From assembly GCA_964581505.1 (NCBI GenBank), contig CAZOOR010000031.1, forward strand, positions 1 to 28,667: DNA of 28,667 nucleotides, written 5' to 3'. Both the position numbers and the translations under genes were made by a program. The notes under the pieces were generated by a model. That model was not told the origin of the DNA. It did not search any database and was given only the letters and a program-made list of their open reading frames with translations. Positions 1 through 7,346 of this stretch are shown here, one piece after another (position 1 is the first letter of the stretch; each line of letters begins with the position of its first letter). The stretch comes from CAZOOR01 sp964581505 (GTDB lineage Bacteria; Bacteroidota; Ignavibacteria; Kapaibacteriales; UBA2268).

Positions 1-1
1 A

Positions 2-274
2 TGTTTTGTTCTAATTGACTTGAAAATTGGAGAAATTTCACATCAAGATTTAGGACAAATGCAAATGTATGTAAACTATTACGACAGAAAAGTTAAATTA
101 GAGAATGAAAACAAAACAATTGGAATAATTCTTTGTCGAACAAAAAATGAAACACTTGTTGAAATGACATTACCGGAAAATAACGAGCAAATTTTTGCAA
201 GCAAATATTTGACCGTTTTACCAAGTAAAGAAGAACTGACGAAACTTATTGATAATAAAGATAATGATTATTAA
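2..274 (+). CDS. YhcG/DUF1016-family PD-(D/E)XK nuclease, C-terminal fragment (cut by window edge)
   Basis: The reading frame is open from base 2, so this is the 3' end of a longer gene. The TTG at position 20 is an internal Leu codon, not a start. In the extended frame the protein reads CFVLIDLKIGEIS and continues with a DLGQMQMYVNYYDR segment and TIGIILC. These match the C-terminal nuclease domain of the YhcG/DUF1016 family, where the corresponding region is VLIDLK...GQM.FYL...D, then PTIGIILC, then a short tail with LPS.EEL. The family has a PD-(D/E)XK nuclease fold and is linked to genome-defence or mobile-DNA functions. The IDLK stretch would be part of the nuclease core, but the upstream half is outside the window, so activity cannot be judged. 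A second nuclease-like gene follows 100 bp downstream on the same strand. Confidence 0.8.
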   Translation, partial: CFVLIDLKIGEISHQDLGQMQMYVNYYDRKVKLENENKTIGIILCRTKNETLVEMTLPENNEQIFASKYLTVLPSKEELTKLIDNKDNDY

Positions 275-310
275 TAAACGGCATAGTGTATTGAAAAGTT
301 GTAGCAATAA

Positions 311-345
311 ACGCCCAACGCTTCATATACTCACTGTTGGTGTGC
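311..345. repeat. Short inverted repeat between the two nuclease genes (attC-like half sites)
   Basis: GCCCAAC at 313-319 is followed by GTTGGTG at 336-342, so CCAAC and GTTGG can pair as a short hairpin. The left arm fits the integron attC half-site consensus RYYYAAC. The right arm fits GTTRRRY only partly, and the whole element is much shorter than a normal attC. It may be a cassette-boundary remnant or a weak terminator after the YhcG-type gene. Confidence 0.3.
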
Positions 346-374
346 ATTAGAATAATAATAATAAAAGGAAATTT

Positions 375-1349
375 ATGAAGTCAAAATATCAAGAAAAACA
401 GCGAGAACGAGCTGTTAGATTATTAAAAGAGGGAAATTCCATTTTCTACGGTGGAGATGGTGGAAAAATGTTTATGCGTTCTGAAAGAGATTTTGTTCTC
501 ACTGAAAATGAAAAGAATTTTTTTGAACCAATAAAAGAAAAAGCCATTGAATATTTTGATAAAAATAATATTGCTTGGTGGGGAGGGAAAAAACCAACTG
601 GACACCTTTTATCATCACAAATAGCTTGTATTAATCATTTGTTTGCAATTAGAAACGATGAAGATGCTGTATTAGGATTATTAAAAATAGTATCGGAAGA
701 TTTTGTTGATGTCTTAAAAATAGAAACGGATAATTTTTTAAGTGAATATATTCAATTTGAAGCTGTAAGTGATAATGATTATTTAAATGAAAAACAATCC
801 ACAAGGGGAAGTAATTGCACATCTGTTGACGCTCTTATTTATGCAAAACACAAAAATGGGTCTAAATGGATAATTCCAATTGAATGGAAATATACAGAGC
901 ATTACGGAAATTTGAATAAGGCAATAGAAGGTTGTAATGCAAATACGGATAACTGCAAAGGAAAAGAAAGGCAAAGAAGATATACGGATTTGATTAATAA
1001 TTCTAAACAATTAAAAAGTGACGACCATTTCGTTTATTATTTTGAACCATTTTATCAATTAATGAGACAGACTTTATGGGCTGAACAAATGGTTACCAAT
1101 AAAGAAAAAGAAACTTTGAAAGCAGATAATTATTTACATGTTCACGTAATTCCATCGGAAAATAAAGACTTGCTTAAAAAAGAATATAAATGCAGTGGTT
1201 TTGATATGGAAACTACTTGGAAAAACCATTTGGTTGATAAAAAGAAATATGTAATTATCTCACCAAAGGACTTTTTGGCAAATCTGAATAAAGAAAAATA
1301 TATCGATTTGTATAATTATCTAAATGAGCGATATTGGAAAAATGACTAA
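375..1349 (+). CDS. PGN_0703-like PD-(D/E)XK restriction-endonuclease-family protein
   Basis: This 324-residue soluble protein has no signal peptide or membrane segment. Its centre contains CTSVDALI followed by WIIPIEWKYTE. This gives the D...(D/E)-x-K arrangement of a PD-(D/E)XK nuclease core: Asp in VDAL, Glu and Lys in IEWKYTE. The overall pattern resembles the PGN_0703 family of putative restriction endonucleases described in Bacteroidota: an N-terminal helical part with WWGGKKPTGHLLSSQIACIN, a nuclease core, and a C-terminal part with FEPFYQLMRQTLWAEQM. The start is chosen because AAAGGAA lies just upstream of the ATG. No methyltransferase partner is present in the window, so it is not a recognisable complete restriction-modification pair. 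The gene is AT-rich and sits next to another nuclease gene, which suggests an accessory island. Nuclease activity is inferred from the motif only. Confidence 0.72.
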   Translation: MKSKYQEKQRERAVRLLKEGNSIFYGGDGGKMFMRSERDFVLTENEKNFFEPIKEKAIEYFDKNNIAWWGGKKPTGHLLSSQIACINHLFAIRNDEDAVLGLLKIVSEDFVDVLKIETDNFLSEYIQFEAVSDNDYLNEKQSTRGSNCTSVDALIYAKHKNGSKWIIPIEWKYTEHYGNLNKAIEGCNANTDNCKGKERQRRYTDLINNSKQLKSDDHFVYYFEPFYQLMRQTLWAEQMVTNKEKETLKADNYLHVHVIPSENKDLLKKEYKCSGFDMETTWKNHLVDKKKYVIISPKDFLANLNKEKYIDLYNYLNERYWKND

Positions 1350-1367
1350 GCACTTGTCACAACTATG

Positions 1368-1440
1368 GCTATACGCAATAGCGGATAAAGTAATGATTTT
1401 GGACATTGTAGTAATAAATACAAATAGCTGGAGCTATTTG
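1368..1440. repeat. Two short hairpins downstream of the nuclease gene
   Basis: GCTAT at 1368-1372 pairs with ATAGC at 1378-1382. Further on, CAAATAGCT (1421-1429) and AGCTATTTG (1432-1440) form a perfect 9-bp dyad around GG. Only a short CTTTT follows on the plus strand and a weak T-rich stretch follows on the minus strand. The second hairpin could be a weak bidirectional terminator between the nuclease gene and the converging B12 operon. The rest of 1350-1586 holds no convincing gene. Confidence 0.4.
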
Positions 1441-1586
1441 CTTTTGAGTAGTGCGAAATATTTCTTAATTAAGCGCCAAAGTTCCTTTGTGTAGCCAAGT
1501 TTTAATGCTCTGTTCAGTTCGCGGGACGCCACTTCTTTTTGTATTTTTGTCGTTTAAGTCCAGAGGGTCAGAGTAGAAGGATTATA

Positions 1587-2660
1587 TCAATACAAAACAA
1601 TTTTGTTTGGATTGCTCCCGAGCTTATATCTTTTTGTTGGAAGAGTATATTTACCTTTTGGGAATATTAGTAATTCACCGCTGATTTGATAATTCTTTGC
1701 ATTGCCTACAAGTATAGTTCCGTCAGAAGTACAAGCAAGTGAGTACCAAATATCTTTGGGCTTAGAATTTCTTATTAATACTTGTTGTTCAAAATTTCTT
1801 GATAAGTCAATAAATGAAACAGTACTATCGCTGATGAACAGCAGTGTGTCCCCCGTACTTGTTAATGTCATACTTCTGACATTTGTTCTAATGCGTGCAG
1901 TTTCCTTCAAACTTGTTAAATCGAATTGTACAATACCACCGAGCGAGTCTTTGAGTGATGGCAAATTATTATATGAAATATAGATAGTGTTTTGCTTCTT
2001 GTTTATCAGAATTTCAATCGGGTTGGGAGCGACATAAAAATTGCCGATTTCTCGCATTGAATTAATGCTGATTACCGAAACAGTAGATGCTTTCGGCTTA
2101 TTGGCAAGATAATCTCCATAGCCGGAATTGACGACAAGTAAGGCTTGCCCGCTAACTGCAAGTCCTTCCGGTGCAGGACCAACGGGGATGCTGTCCTTAA
2201 TTATATGCAAAGAATAGGGATTGAAAAAGCTAATAAAATGATTATGCAAATCAGTTACAGCGGCAAGGCTGTCATTTATTATCGCAATTTTACGTGGGGC
2301 GTGTTTATTGGGAAAAATAATTCTACCGAGCGATTTCCCGCTTTTCAAATCAATCTTTTCAATTGTATGCGTTGTCGTTACACTTATTAAGGCTATATTT
2401 CCCCAAACAACAAAATCACTTGCCAAGTCCCCGAGTTTTAATCCCTGATTTGCTTTGCTGTAAATATTATTTTCTACCATACCGGTATTTAGATTGTATC
2501 GGCTAAGTGTAGCATTATCCATACCCCATAACCCTTCGCAGAGTATACATACACCATTATCGGCAGAAGCAGGTATTTGTTCGAGCGGTTTTGTAGGTGG
2601 CTCTATGCAAGAATTCAGGATTAATGCCGTGAACAATATTAGGAAAATAAAACGTATCAA
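1587..2660 (-). CDS. BtuG/YncE-like beta-propeller surface lipoprotein (probable vitamin B12 binding)
   Basis: This 357-residue protein begins with a lipoprotein signal: the hydrophobic stretch MIRFIFLILFTALILNSC ends in a lipobox-like LNSC with Cys18 as the lipidated residue. Residues from about 35 onward form repeating beta-strand blades of a YncE-type propeller. They begin with VCILCEGLWGMDNATLSRYN, close to the NEG..G.NNASLS.Y signature seen in YncE/BtuG-like lipoproteins. In Bacteroides, BtuG is a surface propeller lipoprotein that caps the BtuB receptor and captures cobalamin with very high affinity. It is the last gene of a four-gene operon behind a cobalamin riboswitch, and its start overlaps the upstream stop by 4 bp (2657-2660). 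The BtuG role rests on fold, lipidation and context, because B12-contacting residues cannot be identified here. A generic propeller lipoprotein is the alternative. Confidence 0.72.
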   Translation of the reverse strand: MIRFIFLILFTALILNSCIEPPTKPLEQIPASADNGVCILCEGLWGMDNATLSRYNLNTGMVENNIYSKANQGLKLGDLASDFVVWGNIALISVTTTHTIEKIDLKSGKSLGRIIFPNKHAPRKIAIINDSLAAVTDLHNHFISFFNPYSLHIIKDSIPVGPAPEGLAVSGQALLVVNSGYGDYLANKPKASTVSVISINSMREIGNFYVAPNPIEILINKKQNTIYISYNNLPSLKDSLGGIVQFDLTSLKETARIRTNVRSMTLTSTGDTLLFISDSTVSFIDLSRNFEQQVLIRNSKPKDIWYSLACTSDGTILVGNAKNYQISGELLIFPKGKYTLPTKRYKLGSNPNKIVLY

Positions 2661-3541
2661 ATCAAGACCTTCTTAGTGTAAATGATATTTCCCTTTTTAC
2701 GAACTATAATAAAATATATGCCGGCACTCAAATTAAAATATTTTTCTTCCGAAAGTTTTTTGCTTTCTATTTTTATGCCATTTAAATTGTAAATACACAT
2801 ATTAGTATTATTTGTAGTAGTAGATACAACAATAGTATTGCCTGAAATTCTAATATCAATAATACTATTATCTGCAATTTCCTGATAATCAGAAGAAATT
2901 TTCTTTAAATGCAAGCCACAAACTGCATCAAGGTCGAAACCGGTTATTATCGGGTCATAGTAAGGGTGTTTTGGATTATCCAGCAGGGATTGCGATATGT
3001 CTTTAATCTTAATAAACCGAATACGCTTAATGCCCAAAACCGCCAAGTCGAACTTGTCGCCACCGCTTTCAACAGGATTATAACAGTCTTTGTTTCCGTT
3101 TGTAGGAGTAATTCCTGCACAACCTATAAGCGTCTGCCGATTGTACGGAAATTCCTTGAAGTTAATACCATCAAAGCTTACGGAAATTATAGCCGGTTCA
3201 ACGAACATCTTTTTACTTACTGGATTAAGAAAAACATTTTCAAATATAGTAAAATCAGGTCCGGGTGCATCAACAATTTCATAACCTTTGAATGCAACAA
3301 TTATTTCGCCGCCGAGACCCAGCGAGCATATATCTTCCGGCGATGAAGCCGGCATTGTTTCGCTTGCCTTGTCATAAGGTTCCCCAAAAATATTCTTTGG
3401 AAAATACTTTTCACTTTGACCTGTATTCTGTCCCTTACCCCATTGATAGGAAATAACAGTATCAATTGTATGATGCTCGTAAGCCCGTAATTGGAGCGAC
3501 ATAGACAAGGCTATAAATATGAAGAAAAAAACAGTTTTCAT
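2657..3541 (-). CDS. T9SS-sorted cell-surface protein of the B12 operon
   Basis: This 294-residue protein has a signal peptide (MKTVFFFIFIALSMSLQLRA) and an extracellular domain. The domain has the patterns SLGLGGEIIVAF, GPDFTIFENVF and ISVSFDGINFKEF, ending in a segment with DPIITGFDLDAV. This LG.GG...DFT.FEN pattern is known from uncharacterised Bacteroidota surface proteins, some of which sit beside btuB genes. The last 70 residues look like a T9SS type A sorting domain, ending GIYFIIVRKKGNIIYTKKVL. The protein should therefore cross the outer membrane by T9SS and be anchored at the surface. Its start overlaps the BtuB-like receptor's stop by 4 bp and its stop overlaps the lipoprotein start by 4 bp, consistent with translational coupling. 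The ligand is unknown, and a role as an accessory cobalamin- or corrinoid-binding protein is inferred from context. Confidence 0.65.
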   Translation of the reverse strand: MKTVFFFIFIALSMSLQLRAYEHHTIDTVISYQWGKGQNTGQSEKYFPKNIFGEPYDKASETMPASSPEDICSLGLGGEIIVAFKGYEIVDAPGPDFTIFENVFLNPVSKKMFVEPAIISVSFDGINFKEFPYNRQTLIGCAGITPTNGNKDCYNPVESGGDKFDLAVLGIKRIRFIKIKDISQSLLDNPKHPYYDPIITGFDLDAVCGLHLKKISSDYQEIADNSIIDIRISGNTIVVSTTTNNTNMCIYNLNGIKIESKKLSEEKYFNLSAGIYFIIVRKKGNIIYTKKVLI

Positions 3542-5469
3542 AATAATTTAAGTCCCAAAGTTAAGCGAATAATACGTCCCGGCATAGGATAATTCTTAAT
3601 CACAGTATAGCGTTCCCCAAGCAAATTATTAATATTTATTTTAGTAATAATATCAGTCTGTCCGAGCGAGAATGTTTTTGATAAATTAATTGATAATAAG
3701 CAATATGCGGGGAGTAGCGATGAATAAGTGTTTTCCGGGAGATAGTATGTAAAACCATTGTATTCTGCATTTATACCGAAATAATAACCGGAATAATTAG
3801 CTGAAAATTTTGCCGTCAACATCTCTTGCGGAACGTAAACCACTTGGCTATTATATGTTGCCGAATTAGAATTATTGTCAATTACTGATTGAATAGTATA
3901 AGAGCCGCCAATGTGGATATGCCGAGCAAAAAGTGCGAGCGAAAAAACGAGTTCGACACCACGGCTAAGCACTGCCGCCATATTTTGCGCACTCCAAGTA
4001 AGCGGCGATTTTGGTACTGCAACGATTTGGTCTTTTGTGTCAATAAGAAAAGTATTAATCTCAGCATCAAAAATTTTATCACCATAGGAGAGTGTCATAT
4101 TTAGCGAAGTCGAACGCTCGGGATATAGGTCGGCAGTTCCATAATTCAAATAATACATTTCGTTGAAGCTTGGGGCGCGGTAGTTATACGCCGCTTGCGA
4201 TTTAATAGCAAGATTCAATTCGGGAAGTACAATGGACATACCTGCTATGCCTGTCGGACTGCCGGCAATATCGGAATAAATATCATATCTGCCTCCGATT
4301 TGTATAGGCAAGTTCAATGTACCATTATCATAAGCATTAGTTACGCAACGTATGGATAAACCGGTATTCAGTCTGCTTACATAATTCTCTGTTCGGGGTT
4401 GCAAGAAGTCGCCTCGCAAGTCGGTAAATTCTGCATCTATTGAGTAAATAATATTGAGGTTATTAAACTGAGCGGAATACTGCTCATTTACTTGAAAGGC
4501 ATTTGTATGAAAAAACGAAATGGTATCACCCCGCAGGGCATTCGGGGAATTGCTGTCATAGTAACTTTGGTAACTATGACGACACATTAAGCCGGAAGAG
4601 AAAACATCTTTGTCAATTTTCTTTTCCGCTTTAATAATAAGAGATACTTCTTTTTCCTTCAATCTTGCATCATCAGGTTCAAGATAAGCTAAAAGTACAG
4701 GTCCGGGCGAGCCTCGTTCGGAAAGCCGTCCGAGTAAAATTGTTTTCAATTGCCAATCATCTAAATATGTTTTACTATTTAGCATAAAATTGAAATTTTC
4801 AAAGTCGGCGTTCTCTCGTCTGTATTCTTTTTTCTTGCCAAATTGACGGACAGTAAAAGGATAATCTGATTTTGCATTCAAATATTCGGCGGCAAATGTG
4901 AAACTACTATTGCCCGATTGGGTGCCGCCTGAAACGGAGCCGCAATATTCATTAAAAGAAGATGCGGCAAAACTTACATCTAATTTTTTTTTGCTTTGAA
5001 CCAAATTGAAATTAATTGTACCACCAATAGAACTGCCGCCGAAAATAGCAGACGAACCGCCGTGCAGTATGTCAATGCTTTGCAATAGGGAGACGGGTAA
5101 GACCCCGAAATCAAGAGAGCTGTTTTGTACGCTGTTGAATCTCATACCTTCAATTAGAATGAGACTTTGCGATGACGAAGTGCCGCGCAGTGATAATGTT
5201 TTAATGCCGCCACTGCCACCGTAATTCTTTATATATATTCCGGGTTCTTTGCTTAATAATTCTGAAATTTGGAGAGGGTTTTCGCTTTCAATTTCTTTTC
5301 TGTCAATTACCGAATATGCAGAAAACACCTTTTCTTTTGCAAGACTATATTTATTTGCTTCTACTTTTACCTCGGGAAACACTTTATATACACTATCCTT
5401 TCTCTCGGCAAAGAGAAAGGATAATGATAATACATAAAACAAAATAATATGTAAAAACAGTGTTTTCAC
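3538..5469 (-). CDS. btuB: BtuB-like TonB-dependent outer-membrane receptor
   Basis: This 643-residue protein has a signal peptide (ending LSFLFAERKDS). A plug domain spans about residues 30-155, with YSVIDRKEIE, ISELLSKEPGIYIKNYGG, KTLSLRGTSSSQSLILIEG and SIDILHGGSSAIFGGSSIGG. The rest is a long beta-barrel ending in the BtuB-like NYPMPGRIIRLTLG. The length is close to the roughly 600-700 residues of cobalamin receptors. It would import corrinoids through the outer membrane using TonB energy. A TonB box cannot be fixed with confidence, though VFPEVKVEA near residue 30 is a candidate. Specificity for cobalamin is inferred from the upstream B12 riboswitch and the BtuG-like partner. It begins 2 bp after the preceding gene and overlaps the next by 4 bp. 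The last residue is Leu rather than the common aromatic residue. Confidence 0.85.
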   Translation of the reverse strand: MKTLFLHIILFYVLSLSFLFAERKDSVYKVFPEVKVEANKYSLAKEKVFSAYSVIDRKEIESENPLQISELLSKEPGIYIKNYGGSGGIKTLSLRGTSSSQSLILIEGMRFNSVQNSSLDFGVLPVSLLQSIDILHGGSSAIFGGSSIGGTINFNLVQSKKKLDVSFAASSFNEYCGSVSGGTQSGNSSFTFAAEYLNAKSDYPFTVRQFGKKKEYRRENADFENFNFMLNSKTYLDDWQLKTILLGRLSERGSPGPVLLAYLEPDDARLKEKEVSLIIKAEKKIDKDVFSSGLMCRHSYQSYYDSNSPNALRGDTISFFHTNAFQVNEQYSAQFNNLNIIYSIDAEFTDLRGDFLQPRTENYVSRLNTGLSIRCVTNAYDNGTLNLPIQIGGRYDIYSDIAGSPTGIAGMSIVLPELNLAIKSQAAYNYRAPSFNEMYYLNYGTADLYPERSTSLNMTLSYGDKIFDAEINTFLIDTKDQIVAVPKSPLTWSAQNMAAVLSRGVELVFSLALFARHIHIGGSYTIQSVIDNNSNSATYNSQVVYVPQEMLTAKFSANYSGYYFGINAEYNGFTYYLPENTYSSLLPAYCLLSINLSKTFSLGQTDIITKININNLLGERYTVIKNYPMPGRIIRLTLGLKLL

Positions 5470-5471
5470 AA

Positions 5472-6800
5472 TTATTTAATAAGAAGCGGAATAGTTTTTA
5501 TTCCACGATTATGTGCAATTTTTAGGAAGTACATTCCTGTAGGCAAATTAATGCCAAGCCTCAAAGTACCGCTTTGATGATTATCGAACGAAGCAACTTT
5601 TTTACCTACTGTATTATATAATTCTAACGAGCGAATTTTTACATTATCGGGATATGAAAGAGAAAAATCATCAACAACCGGATTAGGTGAAATGAGCCAT
5701 TTGTTCAAATGAGCATCAGCCACATCGCTTGCTTTTTTCGAGTAAATAGTAATCTCCGAAGAAGCCTTGTAAGAGCCTTTTTCAAAAGGCGTTATAATTA
5801 GAAAGTTATCCGAGATATAGAACAAACTCTCTGCCTTACCATAAGCTTCGAAAGTATGCAATACCTTTTTATTATTATTAATAATGAAAACTTTACTGTC
5901 ATAAGTCGTTACAGCAAACAGAGGGTCGGAGCTTCCCTCAATGGGGAAAACGGTAGTTTCGCGAGGTCCGTTGTATTGCGGTAAATCAAAATGAATTGTA
6001 TCTGTCTTATTATTTGCATCAATCCTAATGACATTATTAGAAGTATTGCAGGTTACATATATTTTATGGAAATGCACATCATACATAAAATGATTGGGCA
6101 GACCACCAATATTCACGGTTGTTATTTTCCCGTGTTTATTGCCTTGGTATTTGTTCCATTGCAGGCTTCCGTCATCTTTTCCGAAAGTGCCTTCATTCAG
6201 TACAAACAGTTGCCCTGTAAACGGCATATATTTATTCATCTGTACACCCTTACCGGCTTTTATCGTATCAACAAATTTTTTGTTCGTAATGTCATAAACA
6301 TACACATAACCCTCTGTAAGGGATTTGCGAACACTAATAAACAAATTTGTAAATGACCCTGAAATAGAAGAAACATTTGAAATATTAGAGATATATCTGC
6401 CTTTTTTTGCGGCAGGTTCAGTGCCGTTAAAAAACAAGGACACAGTATCAATAGAATTTTTATTAATTGCAAAGAATAAATTGCGTTGCAAATCAAAATA
6501 GCTTCGCGAAGGCATCAGCGGAGTTCTGAATTCCAAATCAATAATTTTTTTCGAGACAATATCATCATCTTTATTAAGTCCAATCTGCCAGAGCGAAGGC
6601 GGCTCGTCTCCGTCATCTTTTATACCGTTGAAATTAGCATCAAAACCGGCGCAGTAAAGAACAAAGCCGACATTTGTCAGATAAATACGCAGAGGAGTTT
6701 TACCGGTTTTAACTTTACCATTATATTTATAGCCCCATTGAGCAGTGGCAAACCCCGAAAAAAGAATAAGAAAAAATGCAAGAAAGAAAAACTTCTTCAT
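5472..6800 (-). CDS. T9SS-sorted beta-propeller surface protein, first gene of the B12 operon
   Basis: The open frame extends to 6941, but the true start is taken as the ATG at 6798-6800. It is preceded by AGGTG and begins a proper signal peptide (MKKFFFLAFFLILFSGFATA), giving 442 residues. The body has repeated beta blades typical of YncE-like propellers, including YVYVYDITNKKFVDTI, a FVLNEGTFGKDDGSL motif near the middle, and KIYVTCNTSNNVIRID. The NEG.FG motif echoes the one in the lipoprotein at the other end of the operon. The C-terminus is a clear T9SS type A sorting domain: LISPNPVVDDFSLSYPD, then YNTVGKKVASF, then LPTGMYFLKIAHNRGIKTI. It is the first gene after the cobalamin riboswitch, with an untranslated stretch of about 150 nt between. 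It may be a second surface binder of B12. That role is inferred. Confidence 0.72.
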   Translation of the reverse strand: MKKFFFLAFFLILFSGFATAQWGYKYNGKVKTGKTPLRIYLTNVGFVLYCAGFDANFNGIKDDGDEPPSLWQIGLNKDDDIVSKKIIDLEFRTPLMPSRSYFDLQRNLFFAINKNSIDTVSLFFNGTEPAAKKGRYISNISNVSSISGSFTNLFISVRKSLTEGYVYVYDITNKKFVDTIKAGKGVQMNKYMPFTGQLFVLNEGTFGKDDGSLQWNKYQGNKHGKITTVNIGGLPNHFMYDVHFHKIYVTCNTSNNVIRIDANNKTDTIHFDLPQYNGPRETTVFPIEGSSDPLFAVTTYDSKVFIINNNKKVLHTFEAYGKAESLFYISDNFLIITPFEKGSYKASSEITIYSKKASDVADAHLNKWLISPNPVVDDFSLSYPDNVKIRSLELYNTVGKKVASFDNHQSGTLRLGINLPTGMYFLKIAHNRGIKTIPLLIK

Positions 6801-6950
6801 AAATACACCTGTATATGTAGTTGTAAAATAGATAAAATATATAAGAAATGGGGGAAAGTCGGCATAATCCGTAAAAAGTCGCCTGAACACTCCCTCATTG
6901 CATTCGTTAGCGCGAATGTCTCGCCTTGCGGCATAGTCCAATGAGCATTT

Positions 6951-7105
6951 CGGGCAGGTCTTCTGACTTCGGGGTCTTCCTTGTTTTTCGCCTTCCCGTT
7001 ACTAATCTAACAGTGGCATCTATTGAAAAACTCGTTACCCGTTACAGCGGCGCAACCGTGCAGGAATTTCACCTGCTTCCCTATTGTACCAAGCGGTACC
7101 CGAAA
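6951..7105 (-). promoter_or_regulatory. Cobalamin (adenosylcobalamin-type) riboswitch
   Basis: Read on the minus strand, this region carries the conserved blocks of the cobalamin riboswitch in order. They are GGTACCGCTTGG near 7092-7103, AGGGAAGCAGGTGAAATTCC around 7063-7082, CGCCGCTGTAACGGG around 7038-7052, the B12 box TGCCACTG at 7011-7018, GGGAAGGCG near 6990-6998, and GAAGTCAGAAGACCTGCC at 6953-6970. Spacing and order match the family. It lies 5' of the surface propeller and BtuB-like genes on the same strand. It should therefore repress the operon when intracellular cobalamin is plentiful. The expression platform lies in the roughly 150 nt between here and the ATG at 6800 and was not resolved. 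Confidence 0.95.
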
Positions 7106-7115
7106 TGATGCAAAG

Positions 7116-7123
7116 CAAAATTA
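7116..7123 (-). promoter_or_regulatory. Putative Bacteroidota-type -7 promoter box for the B12 operon
   Basis: On the minus strand TAATTTTG fits the Bacteroidota -7 consensus TAnnTTTG. It lies about 11 nt before the first conserved riboswitch base, a good place for the leader's transcription start. No clear -33 TTG was found at the usual distance. Confidence 0.35.
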
Positions 7124-7160
7124 AGAATTTGATGTGATATAAAAAAGGAAAATTCCTATT

Positions 7161-7346
7161 CTATCCAAAGTAACTAAACAGCACATTGCCCAATGCAAGC
7201 CCGAGTATTATGGCTACTATTAGTAATAAAGCCACTGCAAAGAATGTTATACCCTTAACTAAAAACTTGCGTTTGGCAGAATTGCCAATGTATTCGACAA
7301 TTTCGGGATTGTTCAAAAATTCTTTATATTTTTCTATTATTTTCAT
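7161..7346 (-). CDS. Small single-pass membrane protein, overlapping purN
   Basis: This 61-residue protein has a charged, helical N-terminal half (MKIIEKYKEFLNNPEIVEYI, then NSAKRKFLVKG) and one transmembrane helix (about residues 33-56, ITFFAVALLLIVAIILGLAL). Its ATG (7344-7346) overlaps the purN stop codon in an ATGA arrangement, which suggests translational coupling and makes a real gene likely. The family is not recognised and no function is proposed. The positively charged stretch before the helix suggests an N-in orientation. Confidence 0.6.
   Translation of the reverse strand: MKIIEKYKEFLNNPEIVEYIGNSAKRKFLVKGITFFAVALLLIVAIILGLALGNVLFSYFG

Noticed and set aside
311..345. Integron attC site
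   Set aside because: Only one half-site matches the consensus, the element is about 33 bp (attC sites are longer), and no integrase gene is in the window. Kept only as a short inverted repeat.
2909..3346. 145-codon plus-strand ORF opposite the T9SS surface protein
   Set aside because: It is antisense to a gene with a clear signal peptide and sorting domain, and no domain is recognisable in it.
6801..6941. N-terminal extension of the first B12-operon gene up to 6941
   Set aside because: The extension has no signal-peptide character. The internal ATG at 6800 has an AGGTG site and starts a normal signal peptide.
6486..6944. 152-codon plus-strand ORF opposite the first B12-operon gene
   Set aside because: It overlaps the signal peptide and the leader between riboswitch and gene on the opposite strand, and its Lys-rich translation shows no domain.
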